Shown: positions 53,543 to 60,957, counted from the first letter of the stretch. The stretch: 64,000 nt of DNA from Streptomyces cupreus (GCF_014257025.1 NZ_JACMSF010000026.1:1-64000); one strand, 5' to 3'. Notes: generated from the sequence alone by a model not told the origin. Numbers and translations are program-made.

Positions 53543-53680
53543 TCGTGACACGTCTCGCCTACCTGCACATGGGGTACCCAATGCCCCCGCAACCAGGGAT
53601 GAAGCACTCGTCGTCTGTCGTTGTCTGTCGTCGCTGGCCGCCCTCGGACGGCCCACAGACGGCCCGGGCCAGGGCCCGAT

Positions 53681-53774
53681 CTGCCGCTAGCGCTAGCGGC
53701 AGGGAGCGCTAACGTTAGCGACCCCGCTAGCGACCAAAGTCGCTCGTGACCAGCACGTTAGCGGTTAGCGAGCT
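53681..53774. repeat. Palindrome cluster with GCTAGCG/GTTAGCG units
   Basis: A 22-bp perfect palindrome (arms CTGCCGCTAGC, 53681-53702) is followed by CGCTAACGTTAGCG (53707-53720), GCTAGCG near 53726, and ACGTTAGCGGTTAGCG at 53755-53770. The heptamer G(C/T)TAGCG thus recurs at least six times, in both directions, within 94 bp. Confidence 0.8.
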
Positions 53775-53852
53775 ATCTGGGCAGACCCCGGAATCGTGCC
53801 GTTCGGCGCTTCTGAGAGGGGCGCCGGCCGGATCGCTATCGGGCCTGGGAGG

Positions 53853-53967
53853 CTTGTCGCTTGTCGCTTGTCTTGTCGCTTGTCGGCTCGCAGGTCAGAG
53901 CCTGTTTCGACTCCCGCGCAGTGCGGCCCTACCTCCTCACGACAAGCGACAAGCGACAAGCGACAAG
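53853..53967. repeat. Opposed heptamer arrays CTTGTCG / CGACAAG
   Basis: Four full and one shortened copy of CTTGTCG in tandem (53853-53885) face four copies of CGACAAG (53940-53967) across 54 bp. Single strands could fold into a stem of about 28 bp with a large loop. The units could also be protein-binding iterons. Confidence 0.85.
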
Positions 53968-54358
53968 TGGGGGGTGCCAGCAGGCTGCCAGTGCGTCGGG
54001 GGAGGAAGAGCAGGAAGGAACGGCCTACGGCCGCACGTCCCTTGGCAGCTCGCTGCGCTCGCGCGGCGACCGCCGTGTGGGCGAAGGCCGTGAACGCCCC
54101 TCAGAGTGCCTGGCCCCCCTCGCGAGGGGTGGAAGACCCTTGGGATGGCGAACGGCCGCCAATGGCCTCACGGAGGCGCCGTGGGACGGCAGTTTCCGCC
54201 TCCGTACGCGCGCGTGCGCATTGGGACCCCTCCCCGGAAACCGTGGAAACTGAGAAACCCACAGGTCAGAGGCGGTTGCAGGGGGTCAACCGGCCTTGTC
54301 GATGCATCCGACGGCTGCAACCACCCTAAATCGGGCGGGATGACGGCCGAATGCAAGG

Positions 54359-54418
54359 CGCGTACAAGCAAGAGGAGCACCCCCCGCGGCGCCGTGGTGC
54401 TCCTCTTGCTTGTACGCG
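54359..54418. repeat. 23-bp perfect hairpin
   Basis: The arm 54359-54381, containing GTACAAGCAAGAGGAGCACC, is exactly complementary to 54396-54418 around a 14-base GC-rich loop. It is the strongest single hairpin in the window. It could be a two-way terminator insulating the element or part of an origin. No T-run follows on either side. Confidence 0.88.
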
Positions 54419-54544
54419 AGGACGGCAATCCAGGAGCGGGCGACGGACCTGCCCGCCCGCCTGGAATGCCGTCCGGGGGCCTTCCAAGGGGGGCGGCAGA
54501 CGTGGGTGAGTGTCGCTGGGCCCTCCCGCTCTATGCGGCTCACC

Positions 54545-54605
54545 ACGGCTCTTCAGAGGGGGACAGGCAACCGTGCGCACCGCGAGCCCTCACCTGAAGA
54601 GCCGT
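54545..54605. repeat. 12-bp inverted repeat
   Basis: ACGGCTCTTCAG (54545-54556) and CTGAAGAGCCGT (54594-54605), separated by 37 bases. Confidence 0.75.
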
Positions 54606-54639
54606 CCTTCACTCTCTTACTGGAGAGTTGAGGGGAAAT

Positions 54640-54825
54640 AGCGTCCGCAGCGTCCGCCGGGCGGCGTCCACCCCTTCCGACCTGCACTGTTCCTGCGGAC
54701 GCTAAACAAAATGTTTAGCGTCCGCTAGCGTCCGCAGCGTCCGGGCACGCTCTGTTACTAGTAGCGCGTTTCCGCAGGTCAGAGCGACTCTTAGATGGGG
54801 GCAGGTTGCGGACGCTGCGGACGCT
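54640..54825. repeat. Left cluster of decamer iterons AGCGTCCGCA
   Basis: Exact copies lie at 54640 (+), 54694 (-), 54727 (+), 54807 (-) and 54816 (-), with near copies at 54649, 54717 and 54736. The copies at 54694 and 54717 form the arms of a 14-bp hairpin, GCGGACGCTAAACA/AAA/TGTTTAGCGTCCGC (54695-54725). Paired copies are spaced nine bases apart. The same decamer is clustered at 60523-60635. Confidence 0.88.
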
Positions 54826-55040
54826 GACTCATCCAGAACGCCGAAGAGACACCCCGCGCCGGGTGGTCTCTTGCGCGGCAACGAGCCCGCCGGAAGCGCG
54901 CGATGGCGCTTGGGAGCTCCGACGGCTGTCGCGCGCGAGCGCAGCGAGCTGCCAAAGGTCGCGCGGCCGTAGGCCGCTCCGTACTACGCCTTGAAGACTC
55001 TTGAAGGTGGCCCCCACAGGGGAGGACACCAACTGACTAC

Positions 55041-55056
55041 GCTGGTGTGCACCAGC
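55041..55056. promoter_or_regulatory. Operator upstream of the GntR-Nudix gene
   Basis: GCTGGTG-TG-CACCAGC, 16 bp, overlaps a -10-like TACGCT (55038-55043) and the probable transcription start of the regulator gene. It shares CTGGTGYGCACCAG with two sites at 57203-57243, suggesting the GntR domain binds all three. Confidence 0.7.
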
Positions 55057-55082
55057 CAACGAATGGGGAGCGTGCTGCGGGA

Positions 55083-55886
55083 ATGGCAGAAACCAAGACG
55101 GCTCGGGTGGAGCGCACGATCCGTGAGTGGGTCGGAGGGGGGAAGTTCTCGCCGGGCGACAAGATGCCGTCTGAGCGCACGCTGACGGAGGAACTCGACA
55201 TCGGCCGCACCGCCCTGAGGCAGGTGCTAGCTCGACTCGTAGCGGAAGGCGTGCTGGAGGTGCACGGCCGGAGTTCGTACCGAGTGCCGGCGTCCTCCCC
55301 CACTCAGCGACGCATGGGCGCCAGCTCGGGAGAGCTGGAACCGTGGCAGATCTACGGCGAGCGGCCCGTGTATGACAACCGCTGGGTCCGGCTCGACCTG
55401 GTCGACGTCGAGCCCCCGGGCGTGAAGCGCTTTGAACACCACGTGGTGCGGCTACAGCACGTCGCAATCACGGCCGTGCTGGACGACCAAGACCGTGTGC
55501 TCATGCTGTGGCGCTACCGCTTCGTGCCGGACCAGTGGGGCTGGGAGCTCCCTGGCGGCATCGTCGACGCGGACGAAGATGCCCGCGCGTGTGCCGCGCG
55601 GGAGGTTGAGGAAGAGACAGGCTGGCGCCCTGCCAACCTTGACCACGTCGTCACCTATCAGCCCATGGTCGGGATGGTGGACTCGCCGCACGAGATCTTC
55701 GTAGCGCACAGTGCCGAGCACGTAGGCGAGCCGACGGACACGGAGGAAGCGGGCCGCGTCGAGTGGGTACCGCTCGCCGACATCCCCGACCTGATGGGGC
55801 GCGGTCAGCTCATGGGGTCCGGCACCCTCGTTGCCCTGCTGCACGTGCTCGCGAACAGGACGAACGCGTCTACAGCCTCTGCGTGA
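55083..55886 (+). CDS. GntR-Nudix fusion regulator
   Basis: A 267-residue two-domain protein. The N-terminal winged helix is of the GntR type (MPSERTLTEELDIGRTALRQ, about residues 28-47, then LVAEGVLEVHG). After a linker, the C-terminal 150 residues are a Nudix hydrolase, close to ADP-ribose pyrophosphatases. WGWELPGG precedes a complete Nudix box, GxxxxxExxxxxxxREVEEETG, at about residues 161-182. In the element pSAM2, KorSA (GntR) is the repressor and Pif (Nudix) gives immunity to re-entry; here both domain types are in one chain. The ATG at 55083 is chosen; a GTG 36 bases upstream lies within the operator. It overlaps the convergent XRE gene by 17 bp. Confidence 0.9.
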   Translation: MAETKTARVERTIREWVGGGKFSPGDKMPSERTLTEELDIGRTALRQVLARLVAEGVLEVHGRSSYRVPASSPTQRRMGASSGELEPWQIYGERPVYDNRWVRLDLVDVEPPGVKRFEHHVVRLQHVAITAVLDDQDRVLMLWRYRFVPDQWGWELPGGIVDADEDARACAAREVEEETGWRPANLDHVVTYQPMVGMVDSPHEIFVAHSAEHVGEPTDTEEAGRVEWVPLADIPDLMGRGQLMGSGTLVALLHVLANRTNASTASA

Positions 55887-57006
55887 GTTGATCGATCCTA
55901 CGGCGATGCCGCGCCGATCCGGTGCGGCTCGCCAGTAGGCGCGCAGTCCGCAGGTGTTCTTGCGCCTGGCCGTACTCGCCGCGCGCCAAGTGCGCTTGGG
56001 CAAGGTCGCACCTCAGCCCGGATTCGGCGCGCACGAACGTGGAATCGAGCGAGTCAAGCGCCTGGTAGAGGCTGCCCACCGCGTCGTCGTCCCCAAGCAT
56101 CGCAAGGGCGTTGCCCCGCCAGCGAGCCAGGTGCGAGCCGTTCAGGAAGATGCTCAACATGTCTGGGTCCCTGGCGTCATCGCCGGGCGGGAGCACGGAC
56201 GCGGCCATGTCCAGAGCCCGGCGGCAGTCGTCGGCCAGTTCGGGCCCGGCCTTGGCGCACAGCTCCGCTTCGGCCGCGTACAGCCACGCTTGAAGGCGGG
56301 GCGACACGTGGCCGTCTGCTGCCCTGCGAGCGTCGCGCACGAGCGCCACGGCCAGTTCCGGCCGCCCCGCCTCGCCGAGCACGTACGCCTGTTCCGCCAT
56401 GGCGTGCGCAAGGTACATGGGCTCTCCGGCTTCCTGCGCCGCCCGCTTGCCCAACTCGTAGTTTCGCCAAGCCCGTTCGACGGCCCCCGCGTCCAGGGCC
56501 TGCCAGGCCGCGAGCGTCGCGGCGGCAGCCAGCGCCTGAGCAACCGGCCGGCGGGTGTCGGGGAGGACAGCGAACGTGAGCGCATCTTCGAGCCGGGCCA
56601 GATGGCCCGTCATCTGGTCGACGAGGGAAGCGGCCCCCATCTGCCTGTCCATCGTGCGGAACAACTCGGTTTGATCAGTGAAGGTCTTCACCATGCTGAG
56701 GCCGACGCTCCCGGCCGAATCGATTCGGCTGATCAGCTCGTCGTAGCCGCCTACCAGCGGCGGCCCGGCCGTCTGCATCTCCCCGAGCAACTCCCCATCA
56801 GTGAGCCCAAGAAGAGGCCGGAGGATCGCTGTGAACCGCGCTGAGATCTTGCGCCTGCCGTTCTCCCACTCAGAGACGTAGACGCGGAGGCTCGCGGTCG
56901 TCGGGACGTCAAGCGCGTGCTGGCGGGCGTATCGCTCGATCTCCCGCACGAGACGTTCCTGAGACCAACCGCGAGCATTTCGAGCTTCCCTCAGCCGTTC
57001 ACTCAC
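55870..57006 (-). CDS. XRE-family regulator with TPR-like C-terminal domain
   Basis: A 378-residue protein. The N-terminal helix-turn-helix is LREARNARGWSQERLVREIE with WENGRRKIS (residues 5-55). The rest is helical with TPR-like repeats (AWRNYELGKRAAQEAGEPMY, ALDSLDSTFVRAESGLRCDL), as in large Streptomyces regulators that bind peptides or other signals. The start is GTG at 57006. It diverges from the sigma-factor operon over 355 bp; TTAACACC occurs twice, 12 bp apart (57080-57099), in its own upstream region. Confidence 0.88.
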   Translation of the reverse strand: MSERLREARNARGWSQERLVREIERYARQHALDVPTTASLRVYVSEWENGRRKISARFTAILRPLLGLTDGELLGEMQTAGPPLVGGYDELISRIDSAGSVGLSMVKTFTDQTELFRTMDRQMGAASLVDQMTGHLARLEDALTFAVLPDTRRPVAQALAAAATLAAWQALDAGAVERAWRNYELGKRAAQEAGEPMYLAHAMAEQAYVLGEAGRPELAVALVRDARRAADGHVSPRLQAWLYAAEAELCAKAGPELADDCRRALDMAASVLPPGDDARDPDMLSIFLNGSHLARWRGNALAMLGDDDAVGSLYQALDSLDSTFVRAESGLRCDLAQAHLARGEYGQAQEHLRTARLLASRTGSARHRRRIDQLTQRL

Positions 57007-57361
57007 GCATACCGCCCCCAGTCGCTAGGCCGTTCGGACTTCACACCAGCATGCACCAAATCCCGCAGGTCGGAAGGGGTTAACACCAGTCTTAACACCC
57101 CGGCCATTAAGGCCTGTTGGCTACCGACACACCCCTTCTCGGGCGTTCCCTCGAAGCATGCAGCAACCGCGGACCTCACGGATTCTGCGCACACCCCCTT
57201 GCATCTGGTGCGCACCAGATGCCAATCTACTGGTGCGCACCAGATTGGAACGCAAGGCGGGCCATGACGCGCATACGTCGCCATGGCCCGACACAGCAAG
57301 GAGCGGCCACCTACCGCCAAGCAGTCAGCCGCTCCCCGACCCTCGAAGGGGCAAATCCATC
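57007..57361. promoter_or_regulatory. Divergent control region of the element: two operators and the operon promoter
   Basis: ATCTGGTGCGCACCAGAT (18-bp perfect palindrome, 57203-57220) and CTGGTGCGCACCAG (57230-57243), 25 bp centre to centre, lie in the predicted promoter of the sigma operon (-35 TTGCAT 57199-57204, -10 CAATCT 57223-57228, 18-bp spacer). A protein on the first site would cover the spacer and one on the second the start point. The leader to the sigma start is about 125 nt. TTAACACC direct repeats at 57080-57087 and 57092-57099 are nearer the XRE gene. Confidence 0.78.
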
Positions 57362-58270
57362 ATGCCTGGAACCAAGACGGAACGTAGGGCCGAGCAGACC
57401 GCGTCTCGGGGCAATGGCCCGGGGGGGCGGAAGCTGGAGCGGGGCGAGATCATCGCTCTCACGCCCAAGCAGTCGGAGCGGCTGGCTGAGCTGTACGCGG
57501 AGTTCGGCGGGGGCCGCCTGGAGCGATACGCGGCCCGCAAGCTGATGAACTACGGCATGGACCGTCTCCAGGCACGGGAGCTGGCCGACGACATCGCGCA
57601 GGACGTGTGGGTGGCCGTCGCCAGGGAGACCACCAAGCCGCTCATGGCAGCCGACGAACTGAGCGAAGACGACCGCCGGATCTTCCTGTTCGGCCGGGTC
57701 AAGACGGAGGTTCACCAGTACTTCCGCCGTGGGTCCACATCGGAGTTCCCGGTCGACTGGACCGACCCGGTGACCTGCAACACCCTGTGCCCGGTGCTGT
57801 CCAGTGGCTGTGCGCGTACGACGCTGCCCGCCTACCTCGACGCCATGGTGTCCAAGCTGCCGGAGCGGGAGCGGACGGCGCTGCTGCTGCGCCTGGAGGG
57901 CATGCCCATGCGGCGGGTGGCCGAACGCGTCGGGGTCAGCTACCCGACCGCCAACCGGCTCGTGGAAACGGCCCTGCTGCTGATCCAGATCGAGAACCCC
58001 GTGTTGTCGGCTGACCCGGTGCCGCTGGAGTCGCTGCCGCGGTGGGAGCGCGAGGAGCTGGCGCGCATGAGCGCGGCACAGCGTGCGGCCCTGCTGCGCA
58101 TGGACGAGATCTCGCGTCGGGCCCTGCTGCTGCATGTGGGCCAGGACCTGAACATCACCGAGGTTGCCCGGCGGCTGGACGTCCCGCGCTACCAGGTGCT
58201 TCCGGTGCTGGGTGCGTGCGCGACTGCGCTGCGCTCGCTGACCGCCGATGACATGGAGCAGGCGGCATGA
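57362..58270 (+). CDS. Sigma-70-like protein encoded by the element
   Basis: A 302-residue protein. Residues 40-85 (RLERYAARKLMNYGMDRLQA, then ELADDIAQDVWVAVARE) resemble sigma region 2. LPERERTALLLRLEGMPMRR and VAERVGVSYPTANRLVETAL near residue 170 resemble region 4.2. A second helix-turn-helix near residue 255 (ITEVARRLDVPRYQVLPVLG) extends the C-terminus beyond normal ECF length. The N-terminal 25 residues are basic. GAAGGGG precedes the ATG; the frame is open 68 codons further up through the operators, so it is not coding there. The stop overlaps the HNH start (ATGA). Whether it acts as a sigma factor or only binds DNA is open. Confidence 0.82.
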   Translation: MPGTKTERRAEQTASRGNGPGGRKLERGEIIALTPKQSERLAELYAEFGGGRLERYAARKLMNYGMDRLQARELADDIAQDVWVAVARETTKPLMAADELSEDDRRIFLFGRVKTEVHQYFRRGSTSEFPVDWTDPVTCNTLCPVLSSGCARTTLPAYLDAMVSKLPERERTALLLRLEGMPMRRVAERVGVSYPTANRLVETALLLIQIENPVLSADPVPLESLPRWEREELARMSAAQRAALLRMDEISRRALLLHVGQDLNITEVARRLDVPRYQVLPVLGACATALRSLTADDMEQAA

Positions 58271-58788
58271 GGCGCGGCCACCCCCTCAACTCCGCGCGGC
58301 GGCGCGTGCGCAAAGAACAGCTCGCGCGCCGCCACGGGCAGCGCTGCGCGTACTGCCGTCGTCCGTTCACCGACCTGAAGGACGCCACCCTCGACCACAT
58401 CGCCCCGCAGTCGCTGTGGCGTTCATGGTCGGTCACCTCACTCCTGCTGGCGTGCGCCGACTGCAACCAGACCAAGGCCGCCCGGCTCCCGCTCTCGCTC
58501 GCCCTGGTGTTGCTGGCATGGGCCGACCCGACTCAGCCGATCGTCCGCCGGGACGACTGGCCCCTGTTGGCCCGACTCGCCGCTGTTCACGAGTCGGCTC
58601 TGACCAGCGTGACGACCCCCGTCACACCCGCCGACACGGCCGACCCGACCGGCGAGCGGTCTACCCCCAACCTGCACGAATCGACCGGTCACGCTCCCTC
58701 GCGGTCGATCGTGCAGCCCGACTGCCTACGCGCGCCCCGACCGGTGCGCACGTGCGTAGGCCCGACCGGAGAGGCGGTGTCCGCGTGA
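58267..58788 (+). CDS. HNH endonuclease
   Basis: A 173-residue protein with a compact HNH domain in the first 80 residues. CAYCRR (residue 27), LDHIAPQSLWRS (residue 42) and CADCNQTKAA (residue 63) give the two zinc-binding CxxC pairs around the catalytic His. The remaining 90 residues are Pro/Thr-rich and probably unstructured. It is translationally coupled on both sides (ATGA before, GTGA after). HNH nucleases of mobile elements may cut recipient, competitor or own-origin DNA; the target is unknown. Confidence 0.88.
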   Translation: MRRGHPLNSARRRVRKEQLARRHGQRCAYCRRPFTDLKDATLDHIAPQSLWRSWSVTSLLLACADCNQTKAARLPLSLALVLLAWADPTQPIVRRDDWPLLARLAAVHESALTSVTTPVTPADTADPTGERSTPNLHESTGHAPSRSIVQPDCLRAPRPVRTCVGPTGEAVSA

Positions 58789-58889
58789 GCACGATGAACG
58801 GCCGCGTGAACGGATCGACCCGGCCCGTGAACGCGATGAACACCACCGTGAACGAGTCGGCCGACTCCGTGAACACCCGCACGCACCGC
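58785..58889 (+). repeat. Five 21-bp in-frame repeats at the start of the ATPase gene
   Basis: GTG occurs at 58785, 58806, 58827, 58848 and 58869, exactly every 21 bp, four times as GTGAAC. The encoded heptads are VSTMNGR, VNGSTRP, VNAMNTT, VNESADS and VNTRTHR. Each GTG is in frame and could in principle start translation. Confidence 0.85.
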
Positions 58890-60464
58890 AAGAGTCGACC
58901 CACGGTCGACCCGACCCGATCTGCCGGACGCCGACCCGACCACAGCGCCGACGACGGGGGCAAGAAGCCTCCCGCCGCTGCCCGGATCGTGGCCATGGCG
59001 CGCGAGCATTACCGGTTCGTGATGTCGCCCGACGGCCGCCCGTACGCGGTCGCCATCGAGGGTCCGAACATCGCGCTGCCGCTGCGGAACAAGGGCGGAC
59101 TACGCCAGCGTCTTGCCCGGCAGTTCGCCGACGCCTACCCCGGCGAGGTGGCCTCACAGTCCGCACTCGCGGACGCCATGACCGTCCTGGAAGGCATCGC
59201 GGAAGACGACGACCCGGAACCTGTGCACCTGCGGGTGGGGCGTGACCCCGCCGGCGCAATCGTGATCGACCTCGGCAGCGCCGACGGCCGCGCGGTCGTG
59301 GTCACCGCGACCGGCTGGAACGTGGTCGATCGCGCTCCGGTGCTCTTCCGCCGCTCCGGAGCCATGGCCCCGATGCCCGCCCCCGTCCTGGACGGTGACG
59401 GACTGGCCAAGCTGCACGCGCTGCTGAACATGGACCAGCCGTCGTTCCACCAGCTCGTGGCGTGGCTCGTGGCGGCCTGGATCCCGGACATCCCGCACCC
59501 GGCGCTGGTCTGCAAGGGCGAGCAGGGCACGGGCAAGTCCAAGGCCGCGCAGATGTTCATCAACCTCATCGACCCCTCTCCGGCCGCCAAGCGCAGCCAG
59601 CCCCGCGACGAAAAGGCGTGGTCGCGGCAGGCGTTCAGCTCATGGGCGCTGTGCCTGGACAACGTCTCCACCATCCCGCCGTGGCTGTCGGACACCCTGT
59701 GCAAGGCCGTGACCGGTGACGGAGTCGTAGACCGCGCCCTGTACACCGATGACGACGTGGTGGTGCTCACCTTCAAGCGGGTGCTCGCCATGACCACCAT
59801 CGACGCGGGAGCTCTCGCGGGCGACCTCGCCGAACGGGTCCTGTTGCTGGACTTGCAGCTCATCGACTCCGGACACCGCCGCTCCGAAGAGGAGTTGGAC
59901 GCCACTTTTGAGGCGGTACGGCCTGCCGTGCTTGGGGCCCTATTCGACGTGCTGGCCTGCGTGCTCGCGGTGCTGCCCGGGGTGCGGCTGGAGTCGATGC
60001 CGCGCATGGCCGACTTCGCCCGCGTGCTGGCTGCCGTTGACCAGACGCAGGGTTGGAACACCCTTAGCGACTACCTCGCCACGTCGGAGAACGTCGCCAG
60101 TGACGCGCTGGAGGGCGACCTGTTCGCGATGGCCATCGCCCACCTGGTGGAGCAGGCGGGAACCTGGCAAGGCACCGCCGGGCAGCTATTGGAGGCGCTG
60201 CCCGCGCCGCCGGTCCGGCCGAAGAACTGGCCCGTGGATCCCACTCGCGCGGGCGGCCGGGTCAAGCGGCTCGCCCCGCTGCTGCGGTCCATCGGGATCA
60301 TGGTGGACGACACGCAGCGTAGCCGTGACCGGACCCGGCACAAGCTACTCACGCTGACCCGCGCACCCGATGACGACGCATCAGCGCCCGCACCCGAACA
60401 AGCCTCTCTCTGGCCGGAGGTGGCCCCCACGGGGCACGGCAGAACCCCGCCTGAACAGCACTGA
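58785..60464 (+). CDS. Helicase/primase-like P-loop ATPase of the element
   Basis: A 559-residue ATPase. Walker A is KGEQGTGKSKAAQ near residue 245 and Walker B WALCLDNVS near 288. The arginine-rich, helical C-terminus (residues 350-520) recalls the C-terminal helicase part of phage and element primases. The N-terminal 35 residues are five heptapeptides starting with Val (VNGSTRP and so on). Residues 75-220 are a beta-rich domain without primase motifs that I recognise. It starts at a GTG overlapping the HNH stop. As the only ATPase of the element it is the best candidate for a replication function. It ends before a hairpin terminator and the right iteron cluster. Confidence 0.8.
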   Translation: MSTMNGRVNGSTRPVNAMNTTVNESADSVNTRTHRKSRPTVDPTRSAGRRPDHSADDGGKKPPAAARIVAMAREHYRFVMSPDGRPYAVAIEGPNIALPLRNKGGLRQRLARQFADAYPGEVASQSALADAMTVLEGIAEDDDPEPVHLRVGRDPAGAIVIDLGSADGRAVVVTATGWNVVDRAPVLFRRSGAMAPMPAPVLDGDGLAKLHALLNMDQPSFHQLVAWLVAAWIPDIPHPALVCKGEQGTGKSKAAQMFINLIDPSPAAKRSQPRDEKAWSRQAFSSWALCLDNVSTIPPWLSDTLCKAVTGDGVVDRALYTDDDVVVLTFKRVLAMTTIDAGALAGDLAERVLLLDLQLIDSGHRRSEEELDATFEAVRPAVLGALFDVLACVLAVLPGVRLESMPRMADFARVLAAVDQTQGWNTLSDYLATSENVASDALEGDLFAMAIAHLVEQAGTWQGTAGQLLEALPAPPVRPKNWPVDPTRAGGRVKRLAPLLRSIGIMVDDTQRSRDRTRHKLLTLTRAPDDDASAPAPEQASLWPEVAPTGHGRTPPEQH

Positions 60465-60486
60465 CGTAGTCGGAAGGCCCGCCGGG

Positions 60487-60510
60487 CCGGGCCGCACACC
60501 AGCGGCCCGG
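60487..60510 (+). terminator. Terminator after the ATPase gene
   Basis: CCGGGCCGC-ACACCA-GCGGCCCGG, a 9-bp perfect stem 22 bp after the stop codon, closing the sigma-HNH-ATPase operon. Confidence 0.75.
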
Positions 60511-60522
60511 ACACGTCGAAGC

Positions 60523-60635
60523 TGCGGACGCTACAGCCGTCCAGCGTCCGCAGCGTCCGCACTAGCGTCCGCACACCTCACCCCCACTGACCTGCGATAA
60601 CGCGGCCGTGCGGACGCTAGGAAGCTGCGGACGCT
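60523..60635. repeat. Right cluster of decamer iterons AGCGTCCGCA
   Basis: Six exact copies: 60523 (-), 60543 (+), 60552 (+), 60564 (+), 60609 (-) and 60626 (-). The +/+ pair at 60543/60552 is spaced nine bases, as in the left cluster. The copies lie between the ATPase terminator and the excisionase gene. Confidence 0.9.
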
Positions 60636-60715
60636 GAAATACACCAACTCTCTAGGACGGCAACCGGCACCACTCCCACACACCGCCCCGACGGACACGA
60701 GGAGTCACCAAAACC

Positions 60716-60955
60716 ATGGCCACCGAAGAACCCACCGACCCGCGCGCCCTCCTGCGCGGCGGCCTCCCGGACCGCTACCTGACCCCCGAAGACCTGGTCA
60801 CCATGTTCAGCCTCCCGAGCGTCGAGACCGTTTACCAGTGGCGCCGCAAGCGCATCGGCCCGCCCGGCTTCCGCGTCGGCCGCTACATCCGCTTCAACCC
60901 GGCCGCCGTGCAGGCGTGGGAGGCCGAACGCACCGCCCTGGACGATGCGGCCTGA
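60716..60955 (+). CDS. xis: Excisionase-like helix-turn-helix protein
   Basis: A 79-residue protein with a MerR-like winged helix (YLTPEDLVTMFSLPSVETVY, residues 21-40, and RKRIGPPGFRVGRYIRF), the fold of small excisionases that steer tyrosine integrases. The last residues are acidic. It lies upstream of the integrase on the same strand, separated by a 626-bp non-coding block. The ATG at 60716 is preceded by GAGGAG. A GC-rich inverted repeat follows the stop. Confidence 0.88.
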   Translation: MATEEPTDPRALLRGGLPDRYLTPEDLVTMFSLPSVETVYQWRRKRIGPPGFRVGRYIRFNPAAVQAWEAERTALDDAA

Positions 60956-60957
60956 GC

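Larger units (their letters stand above)
54017..54980. repeat. 60-bp imperfect inverted repeat bracketing the left region
   Basis: 54017-54076 and the reverse complement of 54922-54980 match over about 60 bp with five mismatches and one single-base gap, including 23 identical bases around GGCAGCTCGCTGCGC. About 845 bp lie between the arms. Confidence 0.85.
53543..55040. other. Gene-free, structure-rich left region of the element
   Basis: About 1.5 kb without a convincing gene: open frames here have abnormal composition and no recognisable domain. It holds nested palindromes (53681-53774), opposed heptamer arrays (53853-53967), a 60-bp imperfect inverted repeat (54017-54076 with 54922-54980), a 23-bp perfect hairpin (54359-54418), a 12-bp inverted repeat (54545-54605) and a decamer cluster (54640-54825). 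An origin of replication or transfer, or structured RNA, are the main possibilities. Confidence 0.7.

Noticed and set aside
53900..53925. TTTCGACTCCCGCG, resembling a tRNA T-arm, as an att-site tRNA remnant
   Set aside because: The flanking bases do not form a T-stem or acceptor stem, and the att core is elsewhere.
53853..53967. The heptamer arrays as a CRISPR
   Set aside because: Units are seven bases without spacers, and no cas genes are present.
53796..54597. Several plus-strand frames in the left part of the element
   Set aside because: They are Arg/Pro/Ala-rich, cross strong hairpins and have no domain or ribosome-binding site.
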